Shown here piece by piece: positions 39,242 through 48,191 of a stretch of DNA of 64,000 nt. The DNA comes from Clostridium algifaecis (GTDB lineage Bacteria; Bacillota; Clostridia; Clostridiales; Clostridiaceae). The stretch lies in contig NZ_JAGGLM010000016.1 in the NCBI RefSeq assembly GCF_017874415.1, forward strand, positions 1 through 64,000. Reading direction: 5' to 3'. The position numbers were made by a program, and so were the translations under genes. The notes beneath the pieces are model-generated. The model saw only the letters and a program-made list of their open reading frames with translations. It did no database searches and was not told the origin of the DNA. Every line of letters begins with the position of its first letter. Position 1 is the stretch's first letter.

Positions 39242-40195
39242 ATGGATAGTTTCACTAATTTTTTAAAACAATTATCTAAAACTACGGGAAGTAAATTTAA
39301 TCTAGTTGAAAGTAATGGCTGCGAAATATTTAAAGGATTTAACATGAAAAATTGTGAAGTTATATCCTTGAATTTATCATTAAATAATAAGAAGGTAAGA
39401 CTTTATATACCTAAACAATATGAGAATAATTCAAAACTTTTAGAATATATTATTACAGATAAATATAAGAACATGGTAAGTAGCAATCAAAAGATGATAA
39501 TTAATATATTAGATGGAGAGAAAGTTGATAGTAATATTATTAAAAATTCATTAACATTTATATCACAAAAGTGCAATCTTTTTATTATTAATGTGGATGG
39601 AAATAAAATTGAAGCTCTAGATGTAATAAATAAATTATATGAAGATTTTGAAATGATGAGTGTTATATACAAAGATGATATTGTAATAATAGGTTCTTTT
39701 GATGAGTTAGAGGAACACGTAAAGGGCATTAGAGAATCTATAATATGTGATTTATATTGCAAGTGCTATATTAGTATATCAAATCCTATAAGTGATTATA
39801 AAAATATAAGAAAATCATATTTTGAAGCTTTAGAAAGTATGGCTCTTGGTAAAAAATTTTGTATAAAAGGTGAAATATATTATTATAAGAATACCTTGCT
39901 TGCAAGAATAATCCATAACTTAAAAAGTGATGTAAAAGATGAATTGATGTGTAAATTTGAAGACAAGCTATCCGGATTTGATAAGGATATGATATTTACT
40001 ATACAGGAGTTTTTTAGATGTGAACTTAATATAAGCAATACAGCAAAAAAACTGTATATTCATAGAAATACTTTGATATATAGGCTTAATAAGCTTAAGA
40101 AAGATACTGGATTTGATATAAGAAACTTTCATGAATCAGTAATATTTATAGTAATATTTTATCTTTGGAAGGAGAAAAATAGTAAATATTTTTAA
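39242..40195 (+). CDS. PucR/CdaR-type helix-turn-helix regulator
   Basis: 317 residues. The C-terminal 55 residues form the PucR helix-turn-helix (NISNTAKKLYIHRNTLIYRLNKL). The N-terminal part has no clear sensor motif. ATG 39242 is 8 bases after GGGAG; ATG 39236 is too close. The gene is 21 bp after the ATPase, so it may control sugar import, though the family more often regulates purine or sugar-acid genes. Confidence 0.82.
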   Translation: MDSFTNFLKQLSKTTGSKFNLVESNGCEIFKGFNMKNCEVISLNLSLNNKKVRLYIPKQYENNSKLLEYIITDKYKNMVSSNQKMIINILDGEKVDSNIIKNSLTFISQKCNLFIINVDGNKIEALDVINKLYEDFEMMSVIYKDDIVIIGSFDELEEHVKGIRESIICDLYCKCYISISNPISDYKNIRKSYFEALESMALGKKFCIKGEIYYYKNTLLARIIHNLKSDVKDELMCKFEDKLSGFDKDMIFTIQEFFRCELNISNTAKKLYIHRNTLIYRLNKLKKDTGFDIRNFHESVIFIVIFYLWKEKNSKYF

Positions 40196-40224
40196 AAAGA
40201 TATTTCAAAATTTGAAAAATGTGG

Positions 40225-40230
40225 TATAAT
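40225..40230 (+). promoter_or_regulatory. Extended -10 promoter of the maltodextrin regulator
   Basis: TGGTATAAT (40222-40230) is an extended -10 element; the -35 (ATTTCA, 40202-40207) is poor. Transcription would begin near 40237, just before the operators. Confidence 0.65.
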
Positions 40231-40244
40231 ATAACTATACATTT

Positions 40245-40270
40245 TGGTAACGTTACCAGTAACGTTACCA
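40245..40270 (+). promoter_or_regulatory. Tandem LacI-type operators
   Basis: GGTAACGTTACC (40246-40257) is a perfect 12-bp palindrome with central CpG; GTAACGTTAC (40259-40268) is a second, sharing its half-sites, 12 bp later. This is the shape of LacI/CcpA/MalR operators. They lie directly downstream of the promoter of the LacI-type gene, implying autorepression. Confidence 0.85.
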
Positions 40271-40330
40271 AATATAAGCTGTCAATTAATAATTAAAGTC
40301 AAAAGTTTAAGCTAAGAATAGAGGTTTCAA

Positions 40331-41350
40331 ATGGGAAATTTAACAATAAAAGATATATCTAGAATGGCAGGGGTTGGAGTTAGTACTGTATCCAGGGTTT
40401 TAAACAATCATCCTGATGTAAAGGAAGAAACAAGACAGAAAATTTTAGATGTAATGGGTAAAGTAAATTATATACCAAATAACAGTGCTAGAAATTTAAA
40501 AAGAAATACATCAAATAATATAGGAGTCTTAATTAAGGGAATTCACAATCCATTTTTTTCTGCAATGACAAAAATTATAGAAGAAAAAATAGCTGAAAAG
40601 GAATATTCAATGATACTTCATTACAATGATACAAATCCAAATGATTTTGAAACTGCCGTTGAATTTATAAAGGAGAAAAGATTAAAAGGACTTATATGTT
40701 TAGGAGGTTATTTTAATAACTTGAGTAAAAACCAGCTTAAAGATTTAAATACTCCAATAGTTTTTACATCTATAGATAGTATAAAAAATTTGGACAATAA
40801 CTTTTTTTCAAGTGTAACTATAGAAAATGAAAGAGCAGCATTTGATGCAGTAAATTACATATGTAGTTTAGGACATAAAAATATTGGAGTCATAACCAGC
40901 GGTGAAAAAAATACTAGTGTAGGCATGCTTAGACTTGAGGGATATAAAAGAGCTCTTCTTCAAAACAACATTGAATATAATAAGGACTTTTCAGAAAAAG
41001 GCGAGTATACTTTTGAGGCTGGTTTTAATGCAGCAAATAAGCTTTTAGATAAGAATTTAAATATTACTGCTATATTTGCATCAAGTGATATTATGGCAAT
41101 CGGAGCATCTAAGGCAATATTAAAAAGGGGACTTAGAATTCCAGAAGATATTTCTATAATAGGCTTTGATGATATAGAATATGCAAAATATTTTCACCCA
41201 TCTATAACTACAATTAGACAACCAGTTGAAGATATGGGAGAAAAAAGCGTAGATATTTTATTTAATATTATTAAAGAGAAAAGTGGAAATAAGCATATAG
41301 TGATAAATACAGAGTTAATAAAAAGAGATTCTTGTAAAAGATTAATATAA
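40331..41350 (+). CDS. LacI-family regulator, likely of maltodextrin genes
   Basis: 339 residues. The N-terminal helix-turn-helix (TIKDISRMAGVGVSTVSRVL) and hinge (NNSARNLKRN) precede a periplasmic-binding-protein-like sensor ending in QPVEDMGEKSVDIL. It sits directly before the maltodextrin transport and degradation genes and after the tandem operators, so a MalR-like repressor role is likely. GAGG lies upstream of ATG. Confidence 0.9.
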   Translation: MGNLTIKDISRMAGVGVSTVSRVLNNHPDVKEETRQKILDVMGKVNYIPNNSARNLKRNTSNNIGVLIKGIHNPFFSAMTKIIEEKIAEKEYSMILHYNDTNPNDFETAVEFIKEKRLKGLICLGGYFNNLSKNQLKDLNTPIVFTSIDSIKNLDNNFFSSVTIENERAAFDAVNYICSLGHKNIGVITSGEKNTSVGMLRLEGYKRALLQNNIEYNKDFSEKGEYTFEAGFNAANKLLDKNLNITAIFASSDIMAIGASKAILKRGLRIPEDISIIGFDDIEYAKYFHPSITTIRQPVEDMGEKSVDILFNIIKEKSGNKHIVINTELIKRDSCKRLI

Positions 41351-41397
41351 TTTATTAGCTCTGTTTTTTATAAAAAAATCATGAGGGGGAAATTGTT

Positions 41398-42735
41398 GTG
41401 AAAATTAAAAAACTTGCAGTAATGGCCATGTCTTCTGTGATGATTATGTCATCTCTAACATTAGCTGGCTGTGGAGGATCAGAATCAAGTAGTTTAAATT
41501 CTAAAAGTAGTGGTAAACAGGTAAGTATTGATATGTTTCAATTTAAAGTTGAAAATGCAAAGGAACTTGAAGCTGCTGCTAAGGAATATGAAAATGAAAA
41601 CAAAAATGTAAAGATAAACATACAAACTGTAGGTGGTGGAAATGATTATGGCGCTGCCCTCAAGGCAAAAGTTCAATCTGGTGAAGAACCAACAATATTT
41701 AATATAGGTGGACCACAGGATGTTAAGGATTGGCAGGCAAGAGTTACAGATTTATCAGGAGAATCATGGGTAAAAGATTGTGTAGATGGTGTACTTGGGG
41801 GAGTTACAGAAGATAATAAGGTATATGGAATGCCAATGTCAATTGAAGGATATGGATTTGTATATAATAAAGAAATCTTTAAAACAGCTGGAATAGATGT
41901 AAACGCTATTAAAGATTATGCAAGTCTTGAAAGTGCAGTTAAGACACTGGATTCTAAGATAAAATCAGGAGCATTAAAATCTAAATATCCTAAATTAGAA
42001 GCAGTATTTGAAATGCCAGCCAAAGAAACTTGGGTAACAGGACTTCATGCTTCAAATGCAGCTCTATCACCTGAATTTGGAAGTGCTACAAATGCATACA
42101 AAGCTAAAAAAGTTGATTTTAAATATAAAGATGGACTTAAAAACATAATAGATCTTGAAGCTAACTATTCACCAAATGCTGCTTCAAAGGGAAAATTAAA
42201 TGCAGTTGATTATGCAACTCAAGTTGGACAAGGAATCGCTATTCAGCGTGTTGCTATGATTCAACAGGGAAACTGGATAATAAATGATGTTAAAAAAGTT
42301 GATGAAAAAGTTGCTAGCAATCTTGGGATAATACCAATACCAATTAAAGGCGCAAAAGAAGATGTAATTCCAGTAGGTGTTCCTATGTACTGGGCAGTTA
42401 ATGGTAAATCTTCAAAGGATCAGCAGGATGCAGCTAAGAAATTCTTAAATTGGCTATATACTTCAGATAAAGGTAAGGACATTATAGCAAATAAATTCTC
42501 TTTTATAGGACCATTAAAATCATATAGTAATATGCAGCCAAAGGATACTCTTGGACAAGATGTACAGAAATATGTTAAAGAAGGAAAGACAACACCATGG
42601 GTATTCATGGGATATCCTAGTGGTTGGGGTCAGGATGTTTTAGGAAAAGAAATTCAAAAGTATTTATCCGGACAGGAAAGCTTTGATCAAGTTATAAGTA
42701 ATTCTCAAGCACAATGGCAGCAAATGAGAAAATAA
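41398..42735 (+). CDS. Maltodextrin-type ABC transporter binding lipoprotein
   Basis: 445 residues. The signal peptide ends in the lipobox LAGC (Cys25). The mature part is a family-1 extracellular binding protein with the middle GIPMSIEGYGFVYNKEIF and late SKDQQDAAKKFLNWLYTS segments. GTG 41398 follows ATGAGGGGGAAA. The substrate is inferred from neighbouring glucosidase, glucanotransferase and phosphorylase genes. Confidence 0.92.
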   Translation: MKIKKLAVMAMSSVMIMSSLTLAGCGGSESSSLNSKSSGKQVSIDMFQFKVENAKELEAAAKEYENENKNVKINIQTVGGGNDYGAALKAKVQSGEEPTIFNIGGPQDVKDWQARVTDLSGESWVKDCVDGVLGGVTEDNKVYGMPMSIEGYGFVYNKEIFKTAGIDVNAIKDYASLESAVKTLDSKIKSGALKSKYPKLEAVFEMPAKETWVTGLHASNAALSPEFGSATNAYKAKKVDFKYKDGLKNIIDLEANYSPNAASKGKLNAVDYATQVGQGIAIQRVAMIQQGNWIINDVKKVDEKVASNLGIIPIPIKGAKEDVIPVGVPMYWAVNGKSSKDQQDAAKKFLNWLYTSDKGKDIIANKFSFIGPLKSYSNMQPKDTLGQDVQKYVKEGKTTPWVFMGYPSGWGQDVLGKEIQKYLSGQESFDQVISNSQAQWQQMRK

Positions 42736-42740
42736 GGATG

Positions 42741-42766
42741 TTAAGGAGAGACTATTCTCTCCTTAA
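42741..42766 (+). terminator. Intercistronic hairpin after the binding-protein gene
   Basis: TTAAGGAGAGA (42741-42751) pairs with TCTCTCCTTAA (42756-42766) around four bases, with no U-run after. Such hairpins commonly protect binding-protein messages, making this lipoprotein more abundant than its permeases. Confidence 0.8.
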
Positions 42767-42824
42767 ATTATAATTAATTTCATCTTAAATACAGTAAAAT
42801 ATTGGGGAGAGGGGTAAGAACAAT

Positions 42825-43688
42825 ATGAAAAAATCTAAGGTAATGTATTTTTTCATGGTACCTGTATTATTTGCATTTTTCGTAGTTGTTATTATACCAG
42901 CAGTTCTTGGAATATATTATTCTTTTACTGACTGGAATGGTATAGATAATAGTGCAAAATTTGTAGGAATATCAAATTATGTAGCAATTTTTAAGGGTAA
43001 TAGTGATTTTGTAACAGCGTTTATATTTACAGCTAAGTTTTCTATAGTATCTGTTGTTTTAATAAATTTAATAGGATTTGGACTTGCACTTTTAGTTACA
43101 AGAGGTATGAAAACAAGCTCTCTTTTAAGGAGCATATTTTTTATGCCTAATATGATAGGCGGTCTTATACTAGGATTCATATGGCAATTTATTTTTACTA
43201 AGGCTTTTGATTCTATAGGTACGGCTTTGGGATGTAACTTTTTTAAAGGATGGTTGTCAACTACAAGTACAGGATTTTGGGGACTGGTTATACTTATGTC
43301 CTGGCAGATGTCAGGTTATATGATGGTAGTTTATATAGCAGCTATTGAAGGCATTCCTGAAAATTTAATAGAGGCAGCTGAAATAGATGGAGCAAATAGT
43401 TTTCAGAAGCTTACAAAAGTAATTATTCCAATGGTAGCTCCAGCTTTTACAGTAGGTTTTTTCTTAACGCTTTCAAATTCTTTTAAATTATATGATCAAA
43501 ACTTATCTCTTACAGCTGGAGGACCTTATGCATCTACTGAAATGCTGGCACTTAATATATACAATTCAGCTTTTGTATATAATAAATTTAGTATAGCCCA
43601 GGCAAAAGCAGTAGTATTCTTAATTACAGTTGCAGTTATAACTTTAACTCAACTTAGCTTTAGTAAGAAAAGGGAGGTAGAGATGTAA
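42825..43688 (+). CDS. Sugar ABC permease, MalF type
   Basis: 287 residues with six membrane helices and the ABC permease EAA-type loop (ENLIEAAEIDGANSFQKLTKVIIP) that contacts the ATPase. The start has GGGGAGAGGGG upstream. The stop overlaps the start of the next permease (TAATG), so the two are made in equal amounts. Confidence 0.93.
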   Translation: MKKSKVMYFFMVPVLFAFFVVVIIPAVLGIYYSFTDWNGIDNSAKFVGISNYVAIFKGNSDFVTAFIFTAKFSIVSVVLINLIGFGLALLVTRGMKTSSLLRSIFFMPNMIGGLILGFIWQFIFTKAFDSIGTALGCNFFKGWLSTTSTGFWGLVILMSWQMSGYMMVVYIAAIEGIPENLIEAAEIDGANSFQKLTKVIIPMVAPAFTVGFFLTLSNSFKLYDQNLSLTAGGPYASTEMLALNIYNSAFVYNKFSIAQAKAVVFLITVAVITLTQLSFSKKREVEM

Positions 43689-44515
43689 TGAAGAAGAAGA
43701 CTTTTAGTAAAATATTTTGGTATGTATTTTCTAGTATCATAGCTATTATATTTTTACTTCCTATTTATATAGCGGTTACGGATTCTTTTAAAACTCAAAA
43801 AGGATTATATCTAGATACTATTGGACTACCAACAAAAGCAGTATTTACTCTAGAAAATTATGTACAGGCATTTATAGATTTAGATTTTTTTAAATCCTTT
43901 TTAAATTCACTTATTATAACAGTTATAAGTACAGTTCTTATAATAATTTTCACATCTATGGCGGCCTGGGTTCTTGTGAGACATAAGACAAAGATGAGCA
44001 AATTTATATTTTTTTTATTTGCACTTGCAATGCTTGTACCATTTCAAGCTGTAATGCTTCCACTTGTACATATAATGGGTAAGCTGCACTTATTAAATCC
44101 TGGAGGGCTTATATTTATGTATATTGGATTTGGTTCAAGCTTATCTATAATCCTCTATCATGGCTTTATTAAAGGTATACCTGTGGAATTAGAAGAAGCT
44201 GCGACTATAGATGGATGCAATAAATTTCAGGTATTTTGGCTTATTGTATTTCCACTTTTAAAGCCAATAACAGTTACAGTAAGTATTCTAAATTCAATGT
44301 GGATATGGAATGACTTTTTGCTGCCGCAGCTTGTAATAAACAAACCTCAATGGCAAACCATACCACTTAAAATGTTTTATTTCTTCGGACAGTATGCTAA
44401 AAAATGGAATTTGGCTTTGGCAGGACTTGTTATATCTATAATTCCAATGATTGTATTTTACTTTTTAGCTCAAAAGCATATTGTTAAGGGCATAACTCAG
44501 GGATCTATAAAATAA
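43688..44515 (+). CDS. Sugar ABC permease, MalG type
   Basis: 275 residues with six helices and the EAA loop VELEEAATIDGCNKFQVFWLIVFP. Its ATG shares a base with the previous stop, and AAAGGGAGGT upstream is its ribosome site. It ends with the family's QKHIVKGITQGSIK. The glucosidase gene starts 13 bp later. Confidence 0.94.
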   Translation: MKKKTFSKIFWYVFSSIIAIIFLLPIYIAVTDSFKTQKGLYLDTIGLPTKAVFTLENYVQAFIDLDFFKSFLNSLIITVISTVLIIIFTSMAAWVLVRHKTKMSKFIFFLFALAMLVPFQAVMLPLVHIMGKLHLLNPGGLIFMYIGFGSSLSIILYHGFIKGIPVELEEAATIDGCNKFQVFWLIVFPLLKPITVTVSILNSMWIWNDFLLPQLVINKPQWQTIPLKMFYFFGQYAKKWNLALAGLVISIIPMIVFYFLAQKHIVKGITQGSIK

Positions 44516-44528
44516 GGTGGTGTTAAAT

Positions 44529-46679
44529 ATGAAAGCTTTCGTGCTAGATGAAAACATAACTAAGTATACTTTTGGAAAGCCGTTTGATACAGAAACTGTA
44601 TTTTTAAAGGGTACTGAAATTACAAGAGAAAATATAGAATTTTTTAAAATAAATAAAGAAGAAAAATTTAATTTAACATATAATATGGACATTTCTCAAA
44701 TTGTATTTGGACTTGGTGAAAATCAAAGAGGAATAAATAAAAGAGGAGGAATATATGAATCTTTTTGCAAAGATGAACCCAATCATACTCCAAATAAGAA
44801 ATCGTTATATGGTGCTCACAATTTTATAGTTTTAGATGGTAACGAAAAATTTGGGGTATTTGTTGATTTCCCGGGAAAAGTTGTATTTGATGTAGGATTT
44901 TCAAATAACAATGAGTTAAAAATATCATTAGGCGAAGAAAACTTTGATATTTATATAATAAATGGTAAAAATGCTAGATCTATTGTAAGAAAGTTTTTAA
45001 GTTTGATAGGTGAGAGTTATGTTCCACCAAAATGGGCTTTTGGATATCAACAATCAAGGTGGAGCTATAAAAATGAGAATACAGTTTTAAATATTGCAGA
45101 TAGTTTTATAAAAAATGATATTCCTTGTGATGCAATTTATTTAGATATTGATTATATGGATAAGTTTAAAGATTTTACGATTGACAGTGATAATTTTCCG
45201 TATTTTGAGAGCTTTATAAAGAGAATGAAAAATAAAGGCTTTAGGCTTGTACCAATAATTGATGCAGGAGTGAAAATAGAAAAAGGCTACAATGTTTATG
45301 AGGAAGGAGTTGAAAAAGGATATTTTTGCACTGATACTGAAGGCAAAAATTTTACTGCAGCAGTGTGGCCAGGGTTATGTCATTTCCCGGATTTTTTAAA
45401 CAAGGAAGCAAGAAGATGGTTCGGACTTAAGTATAAGATACTTGCGAATATTGGTATTGAAGGTTTCTGGAATGACATGAATGAACCAGCCTTATTTTAT
45501 ACCAAAAGAGGATTAAAAGAAGCTTTAAATGAAGTAAAAGAATGTGAAGGAAAAAATTTAGATGTATATTCTTTCTTCAATTTAAGAAGTAAATTTTCAA
45601 ATATATCAAGTGCTGATGAAGATTATAAATCTATATATCATAATGTGGATGGAAATAAGGTAAATCATTATAAAGTGCATAATATGTATGGATATAATAT
45701 GCTAAAGAGTGCATCTGAGGGACTTAAGGAAGTATATAATAATAAAAGATTTTTACTTTTCTCAAGAGCTTCATACATTGGAATGCATAAATATGGCGGA
45801 ATATGGACTGGAGATAACCATTCCTGGTGGGAGCATATACTTTTAAACATAAAAATGATGGCCTCTTTAAATATGTGTGGATTTCTATATATTGGAGCAG
45901 ATACAGGTGGATTTAGCACAGATGCTAATTCGCAGCTTGTTATAAGATGGACACAATTTAGTATATTTACACCACTTTTTAGAAATCATTCTTCTATGGG
46001 GACAAGGAATCAGGAACCATTTTCATTTGATGATAAAACTACGGATGTATTGAGAAATGTAATAAAATTTAGATATGCGTTAATACCATATATATATTCA
46101 GAATATATGAAGGCGGTTATAAATAATGATATGTACTTTATACCTATTTGTTTTGAATATGATGATAAAACATCTAGAAGGATAGAAAATCAACTTTTAG
46201 TGGGTGGATCTATTATGATAGCTCCAGTATATGAGGAAAATTCTGCAGGAAGATATGTATATTGTCCTGAAGATATGCTTTTATGGAAGGTGTCAGATTT
46301 TAAAAACAGAAAATTTAATGTAGTTAAAAAAGGACATATGTATTTAGATGTTGAACTTGATGAGATACCTATTTTTATAAGAAAAGATAATATACTTGTT
46401 ATAGGAAATACTGCGAGCAATGTAGATAGTTTGGATAACAGAGAGTTAAATGTAATAGCTTTTGTAGAAAATAAAGCTGAGTATATTTATTATGATGATG
46501 ATGGAATAAGTTTTGATTATAAAAAAGGAAATTATTCCAAGATAACAATTAAAATTGAAAAAACAAAAAATGACTATAATATAGATGTTAAGAACAGTAA
46601 AAACAGTTTTTTGAATAAACTGAATTTTGAAATAGTAGATCAAGAAGGAACTTTGAGTAAGAAAACAATATATATTTAA
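44529..46679 (+). CDS. Alpha-glucosidase, glycoside hydrolase family 31
   Basis: 716 residues, cytosolic (no signal peptide). The nucleophile Asp lies in GFWNDMNEPALF and the acid/base segment in IGADTGGF; SRWSY and the HNxY-like YRIH-free region match GH31. It releases glucose from the non-reducing end of imported alpha-glucans. ATG 44529 follows TAAGGTGGTG. Malto-oligosaccharides or isomalto-type branches are both possible substrates. Confidence 0.92.
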   Translation: MKAFVLDENITKYTFGKPFDTETVFLKGTEITRENIEFFKINKEEKFNLTYNMDISQIVFGLGENQRGINKRGGIYESFCKDEPNHTPNKKSLYGAHNFIVLDGNEKFGVFVDFPGKVVFDVGFSNNNELKISLGEENFDIYIINGKNARSIVRKFLSLIGESYVPPKWAFGYQQSRWSYKNENTVLNIADSFIKNDIPCDAIYLDIDYMDKFKDFTIDSDNFPYFESFIKRMKNKGFRLVPIIDAGVKIEKGYNVYEEGVEKGYFCTDTEGKNFTAAVWPGLCHFPDFLNKEARRWFGLKYKILANIGIEGFWNDMNEPALFYTKRGLKEALNEVKECEGKNLDVYSFFNLRSKFSNISSADEDYKSIYHNVDGNKVNHYKVHNMYGYNMLKSASEGLKEVYNNKRFLLFSRASYIGMHKYGGIWTGDNHSWWEHILLNIKMMASLNMCGFLYIGADTGGFSTDANSQLVIRWTQFSIFTPLFRNHSSMGTRNQEPFSFDDKTTDVLRNVIKFRYALIPYIYSEYMKAVINNDMYFIPICFEYDDKTSRRIENQLLVGGSIMIAPVYEENSAGRYVYCPEDMLLWKVSDFKNRKFNVVKKGHMYLDVELDEIPIFIRKDNILVIGNTASNVDSLDNRELNVIAFVENKAEYIYYDDDGISFDYKKGNYSKITIKIEKTKNDYNIDVKNSKNSFLNKLNFEIVDQEGTLSKKTIYI

Positions 46680-46707
46680 AATTAATTGCACAAGGAGAAT
46701 TTTAGCT

Positions 46708-48186
46708 ATGATTAAAAGAAGCAGTGGGATATTAATGCATATTACGTCTTTACCAGGAACCTATGGAATTGGAACTTTTGGAAAAGAAGCATATAATTTT
46801 ATAGATTTTTTAATAAAGGCCGGGCAAAAATATTGGCAAATTCTACCCTTGGGACCAACAGGGGAAGGCGATTCTCCTTATCAATCTTTTTCGTCTTTTG
46901 CTGGAAATCCTTATTTTATAGATTTAGATATTTTAAATTCAGATGGAATTCTGGATAAATCAGTATATGAAAATATAGATTTTGGCAGTAATGCTGAAAA
47001 AGTAGATTATAATAAGATATTTAAAAATAAGATGAGAGTTTTGAGAATTGCCTATGAAAATTCTATAGAAAAATATGATATTTTTATAAATAAATTTAGA
47101 GAAGAAAATAAATTATGGTTGGAAGACTATGCACTTTATATGGCTTTAAAAGCAAAATTTAATTTAAAGCCATGGCAAATGTGGAAAAGTGATATTAAGC
47201 TTAGAAAAAAGTCTGCTATTTCTCATTATAAAATAGAACTTAAGCATGAAATAGAATATTGGATATTTCTGCAATATGAATTTTTTAAGCAGTGGGCTGC
47301 TGTGAAAAATTATGCTAATAGAAATGGAATAAAAATTATAGGCGATATTCCTATTTATGCAGCTACAGATAGTGTGGATACCTGGGCAAATAGTGATGTA
47401 TTTTTATTGGATAAAAACAAAGATCCTATTTTAGTTTCAGGCTGTCCGCCGGATGCTTTTTCAAAAACGGGACAACTATGGGGTAATCCTATATATAACT
47501 GGGATTACCTGGAGAGTACCGGGTATAGATGGTGGATAGAAAGAATTAGAAAGAATGCTACTTTATATGATGTAACTAGAATAGATCATTTTAGGGGTTT
47601 TGAATCTTTCTGGGAAATTCCTTATGGTAATGATACAGCTATAGATGGTAAATGGGTAAAAGGACCTGGAATGAAATTATTTAATGCAGTTAAAAAGGAA
47701 CTAGGAAAAGTAAATATAATAGCGGAAGATCTTGGATACCTGACTAAAGATGTGATAAATTTTAGGATTGCTACAGGATACCCTGGTATGAAGGTACTGG
47801 AATTTGCTTTTGATACTAGAGAAGAGAGCAATTATCTTCCTCATAATTATGATAAGAATTGTGTAGTATATATAGGTACTCATGATAATGATCCTATTAT
47901 GGGGTGGTTTGAAAATGCTAGCAAAAAAGATGTACAATTTTCTAAAAAATATTTAAAACTAAATAAAAGGGAGGGATATAATTGGGGATTTATAAGGGCG
48001 GCACTGAGTTCTGTTGCTAAACTATCTGTTATACAAATTCAAGATTATCTGGGGCTTGGTAGTGAAGCCAGAATGAATATACCTTCGACAATAGGTGGAA
48101 ACTGGCAGTGGAGGCTTAAAAAAGAAGATATTAACCTTAAACTGACGAGAAAAATTAATAGAATTACAAAATTGTATGGGAGGTAA
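46708..48186 (+). CDS. malQ: 4-alpha-glucanotransferase (amylomaltase)
   Basis: 492 residues of GH77. SSGILMHITSLPG and GPTGEGDSPYQSFSSFAGNP are at the start; the catalytic Asp lies in TRIDHFRGF, Glu in IIAEDLG and Asp in GTHDNDPIMGW. It disproportionates short maltodextrins into chains long enough for the phosphorylase encoded next. AAGGAGAA precedes ATG. Confidence 0.96.
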   Translation: MIKRSSGILMHITSLPGTYGIGTFGKEAYNFIDFLIKAGQKYWQILPLGPTGEGDSPYQSFSSFAGNPYFIDLDILNSDGILDKSVYENIDFGSNAEKVDYNKIFKNKMRVLRIAYENSIEKYDIFINKFREENKLWLEDYALYMALKAKFNLKPWQMWKSDIKLRKKSAISHYKIELKHEIEYWIFLQYEFFKQWAAVKNYANRNGIKIIGDIPIYAATDSVDTWANSDVFLLDKNKDPILVSGCPPDAFSKTGQLWGNPIYNWDYLESTGYRWWIERIRKNATLYDVTRIDHFRGFESFWEIPYGNDTAIDGKWVKGPGMKLFNAVKKELGKVNIIAEDLGYLTKDVINFRIATGYPGMKVLEFAFDTREESNYLPHNYDKNCVVYIGTHDNDPIMGWFENASKKDVQFSKKYLKLNKREGYNWGFIRAALSSVAKLSVIQIQDYLGLGSEARMNIPSTIGGNWQWRLKKEDINLKLTRKINRITKLYGR

Positions 48187-48191
48187 CTAAT

